Assembly: GCF_011752995.1 (NCBI RefSeq)
Contig: NZ_VWWL01000001.1
Coordinates: forward strand, 248,001-312,000
Length of the DNA stretch: 64,000 nucleotides
Reading direction: 5' to 3'
Source: Burkholderia sp. Ax-1724
GTDB lineage: Bacteria > Pseudomonadota > Gammaproteobacteria > Burkholderiales > Burkholderiaceae
Under the pieces are notes generated by a model. That model made no database searches, was not told the origin of the DNA, and saw nothing but the letters and a program-made list of their open reading frames with translations. The translations under genes were made by a program, and so were the position numbers. Of the stretch, positions 62,777 to 64,000 are shown piece after piece; positions within the stretch are counted from its first letter, which is position 1; each line of letters begins with the position of its first letter.

Positions 62777-63494
62777 GCGGGTGTGAGTGATGCGAGTGGC
62801 CGCATGTGTCGTCGTGCGCGTGGTCATGGTCACATGCCTGGCCATGCTGATGATCGTGATCGTGGCCACGCTCATGGCCGTGCTCGTGCTCGTGCTCACG
62901 CGCTTGCGAGTGCGCATGCGGGTGCTCATGCAAGTGCCCATGCGAATGCGCGCAACCCTCATGGGCATGCGCATGCCCATGATGCTCACCGAACACCTGC
63001 TGCGCGAGCGCATAGTCTTCGGCGAAGGTCTCGTCGTGACCATGCTTGTGTCCGCCGCCATACGCGCCCGCTTCGGGCTGGAACGGCAGCGATACCTGCT
63101 CGACCGTCGCGCCGATGCGCACGAGCATATCGGCAAGCACCGGATCGTATTCGAGCTTCAGATAATCGGCGCCGACTTCCACCGGCGTATGACGATTGCC
63201 GAGGTGATACGCGGCGCGCGTGAGCGTCAGCGCATCCGAAGCGCGTACGTAAAGCACGGCTTCATGCGCGGCAACGACACGCACGAGACCGCCATCGTCG
63301 GCGATGAGCACGTCGCCGTCGTGCAGCACGGTGCCGCGCGGTAACAGCAATGCGACTTCCTCGCCGTTGTCGAGCGTCGCCGCCAGACGGCTTTTGCGGC
63401 GCTCGTCGAAGGCGAGCGTCAATGTCGGGGCGCGCCGGATCAAGACGGGCGCGAGTTTCAGATGCGGTGCGAGAAGTTTGTCGAGAGTACGCAT
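62763..63494 (-). CDS. ureE: Urease nickel chaperone UreE with long His-rich tail
   Basis: About 243 residues. The first 150 form the usual UreE fold: [53 protein letters not shown] (metal-site His) and [16 protein letters not shown]. The last 95 residues hold about 30 histidines in H-x-H and H-H runs (for example [19 protein letters not shown]), well above the tail of many homologs, and three Cys. This tail should bind and store nickel. Two nt separate the ureC stop from this ATG. Confidence 0.95.
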   Translation of the reverse strand: MRTLDKLLAPHLKLAPVLIRRAPTLTLAFDERRKSRLAATLDNGEEVALLLPRGTVLHDGDVLIADDGGLVRVVAAHEAVLYVRASDALTLTRAAYHLGNRHTPVEVGADYLKLEYDPVLADMLVRIGATVEQVSLPFQPEAGAYGGGHKHGHDETFAEDYALAQQVFGEHHGHAHAHEGCAHSHGHLHEHPHAHSQAREHEHEHGHERGHDHDHQHGQACDHDHAHDDTCGHSHHSHPHAHR

Positions 63495-63496
63495 GT

Positions 63497-64000
63497 CTAG
63501 AAGAGGAAATAACGTTGCGCCATCGGCAGCACGGCGGCCGGCTCGCAGGTGAGCAACTGGCCGTCGGCGATCACCTGATACGTTTCGGGATCGACGCTGA
63601 TGTTCGGGCGCCACGCGTTGTGAATCATGTCGGCCTTCGTGATGTTGCGGCAGTTCTTCACCGCGACGATGCGCTTTTGCAAACCATAGCGTTCGGCGAC
63701 GTTCGCCTCGGCGGCCATCCGCGAGACGAAGGTCAGCGACGTTCGGCCGAGCGCGCCGCCGCGCGTCGCGAACATCTCGCGATAGTGCACGGGCTGCGGT
63801 GTCGGAATCGATGCGTTGGGGTCGCCCATCTGCGCCATCGCGATCATGCCGCCCTTGAGGATCAGCGACGGCTTGATGCCGAAAAACGCCGGCTCCCAGA
63901 ACACGAGGTCGGCCCACTTGCCCGGTTCGATCGAACCGACTTCATGCGCGATGCCGTGCGTGATCGCCGGGTTGATCGTGTACTTCGCGACGTAGCGCTT
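63497..64000 (-). CDS. ureC: Urease alpha subunit (C-terminal part)
   Basis: The last 167 residues of UreC; the gene continues beyond the right edge. The fragment includes [59 protein letters not shown] and [20 protein letters not shown], all strongly conserved near the end of the alpha subunit. The nickel-ligand and catalytic residues lie in the missing part. UreC hydrolyses urea to ammonia and carbamate in the cytoplasm. Confidence 0.97.
   Translation of the reverse strand, partial: KRYVAKYTINPAITHGIAHEVGSIEPGKWADLVFWEPAFFGIKPSLILKGGMIAMAQMGDPNASIPTPQPVHYREMFATRGGALGRTSLTFVSRMAAEANVAERYGLQKRIVAVKNCRNITKADMIHNAWRPNISVDPETYQVIADGQLLTCEPAAVLPMAQRYFLF

Noticed and set aside
62787..63344. + strand frame rich in Met and Val opposite ureE
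   Set aside because: It is the complement of the His-rich tail (CAT/CAC repeats read as ATG/GTG); apparent membrane helices are an artefact.
62763..63494. His-rich DNA as a possible tandem repeat or CRISPR
   Set aside because: Short CAT/CAC codon repeats inside ureE; no repeat-spacer structure.
1..64000. Insertion sequences, tRNA or rRNA genes, att sites, replication origins
   Set aside because: Scanned by eye on both strands; no transposase-like protein, cloverleaf or paired att repeats recognised. Short or degenerate ones may be missed.

Overview
The window is GC-rich, with tightly packed ATGA/GTGA-overlapping genes and gene families typical of Burkholderiaceae. These include a WbiG-WbiH-WbiI-like O-antigen trio, a Kdo 3-hydroxylase beside waaC and waaA, and a ureG-ureF-ureE-ureC run. 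A Paraburkholderia or Burkholderia chromosome is the most likely source. This is inferred from gene content and codon style; no database search was possible.

Layout. (1) 1-20461: a first surface-glycan region. It has a deacetylase-like protein, UDP-GlcNAc 2-epimerase and two glycosyltransferases on the + strand. A GtrA / GtrB-like / YfhO-like set on the - strand resembles a three-component glycan-modification system. Two more glycosyltransferases, a histidine phosphatase and an unknown protein follow on +. Four large glycosyltransferase genes follow on -, one of which carries six modules repeating exactly every 69 residues. (2) 20999-26185: epimerase, WbpL/WecA-type initiating transferase and WbpM-type dehydratase on +, convergent across a clear terminator with a second WecA/MraY-type enzyme. 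(3) 26530-28110: a lone methyl-accepting chemotaxis protein. (4) 28907-49583: a second polysaccharide locus. It has a sugar aminotransferase, four genes for GDP-D-glycero-alpha-D-manno-heptose (hddA-gmhA-hddC-gmhB), a Wzc-type tyrosine kinase, a Wzy candidate, a Wzx flippase, several GT4 enzymes, a PhyH dioxygenase and an FAD oxidoreductase. Two paralogous secreted glycoside-hydrolase-like proteins lie near its ends. (5) 49584-51213: a long AT-richer stretch without a convincing gene. (6) 51214-57262: galE, two glycosyltransferases and a second Wzx on -, then a phosphomannomutase/phosphoglucomutase with its own terminator on +. (7) 57529-61417: LPS inner-core genes waaC, kdoO-like and waaA plus a small membrane coiled-coil gene. 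(8) 61420-64000: urease accessory genes ureG, ureF, ureE and the 3' end of ureC.

How they work together. The heptose genes, the two polyprenyl-phosphate sugar-1-phosphate transferases, the many glycosyltransferases, the two Wzx flippases and the single Wzy/Wzc pair point to at least two Wzx-type polymers. One of them probably contains heptose. No outer-membrane polysaccharide export protein (Wza type) is visible in the window. The best candidates for new biology are the 69-residue-period glycosyltransferase, the paired secreted hydrolases, the YfhO-containing Gtr-like set, and the palindrome-rich intergenic DNA around 43.7-44.0 kb. No tRNA, rRNA, CRISPR array or complete insertion sequence was recognised.
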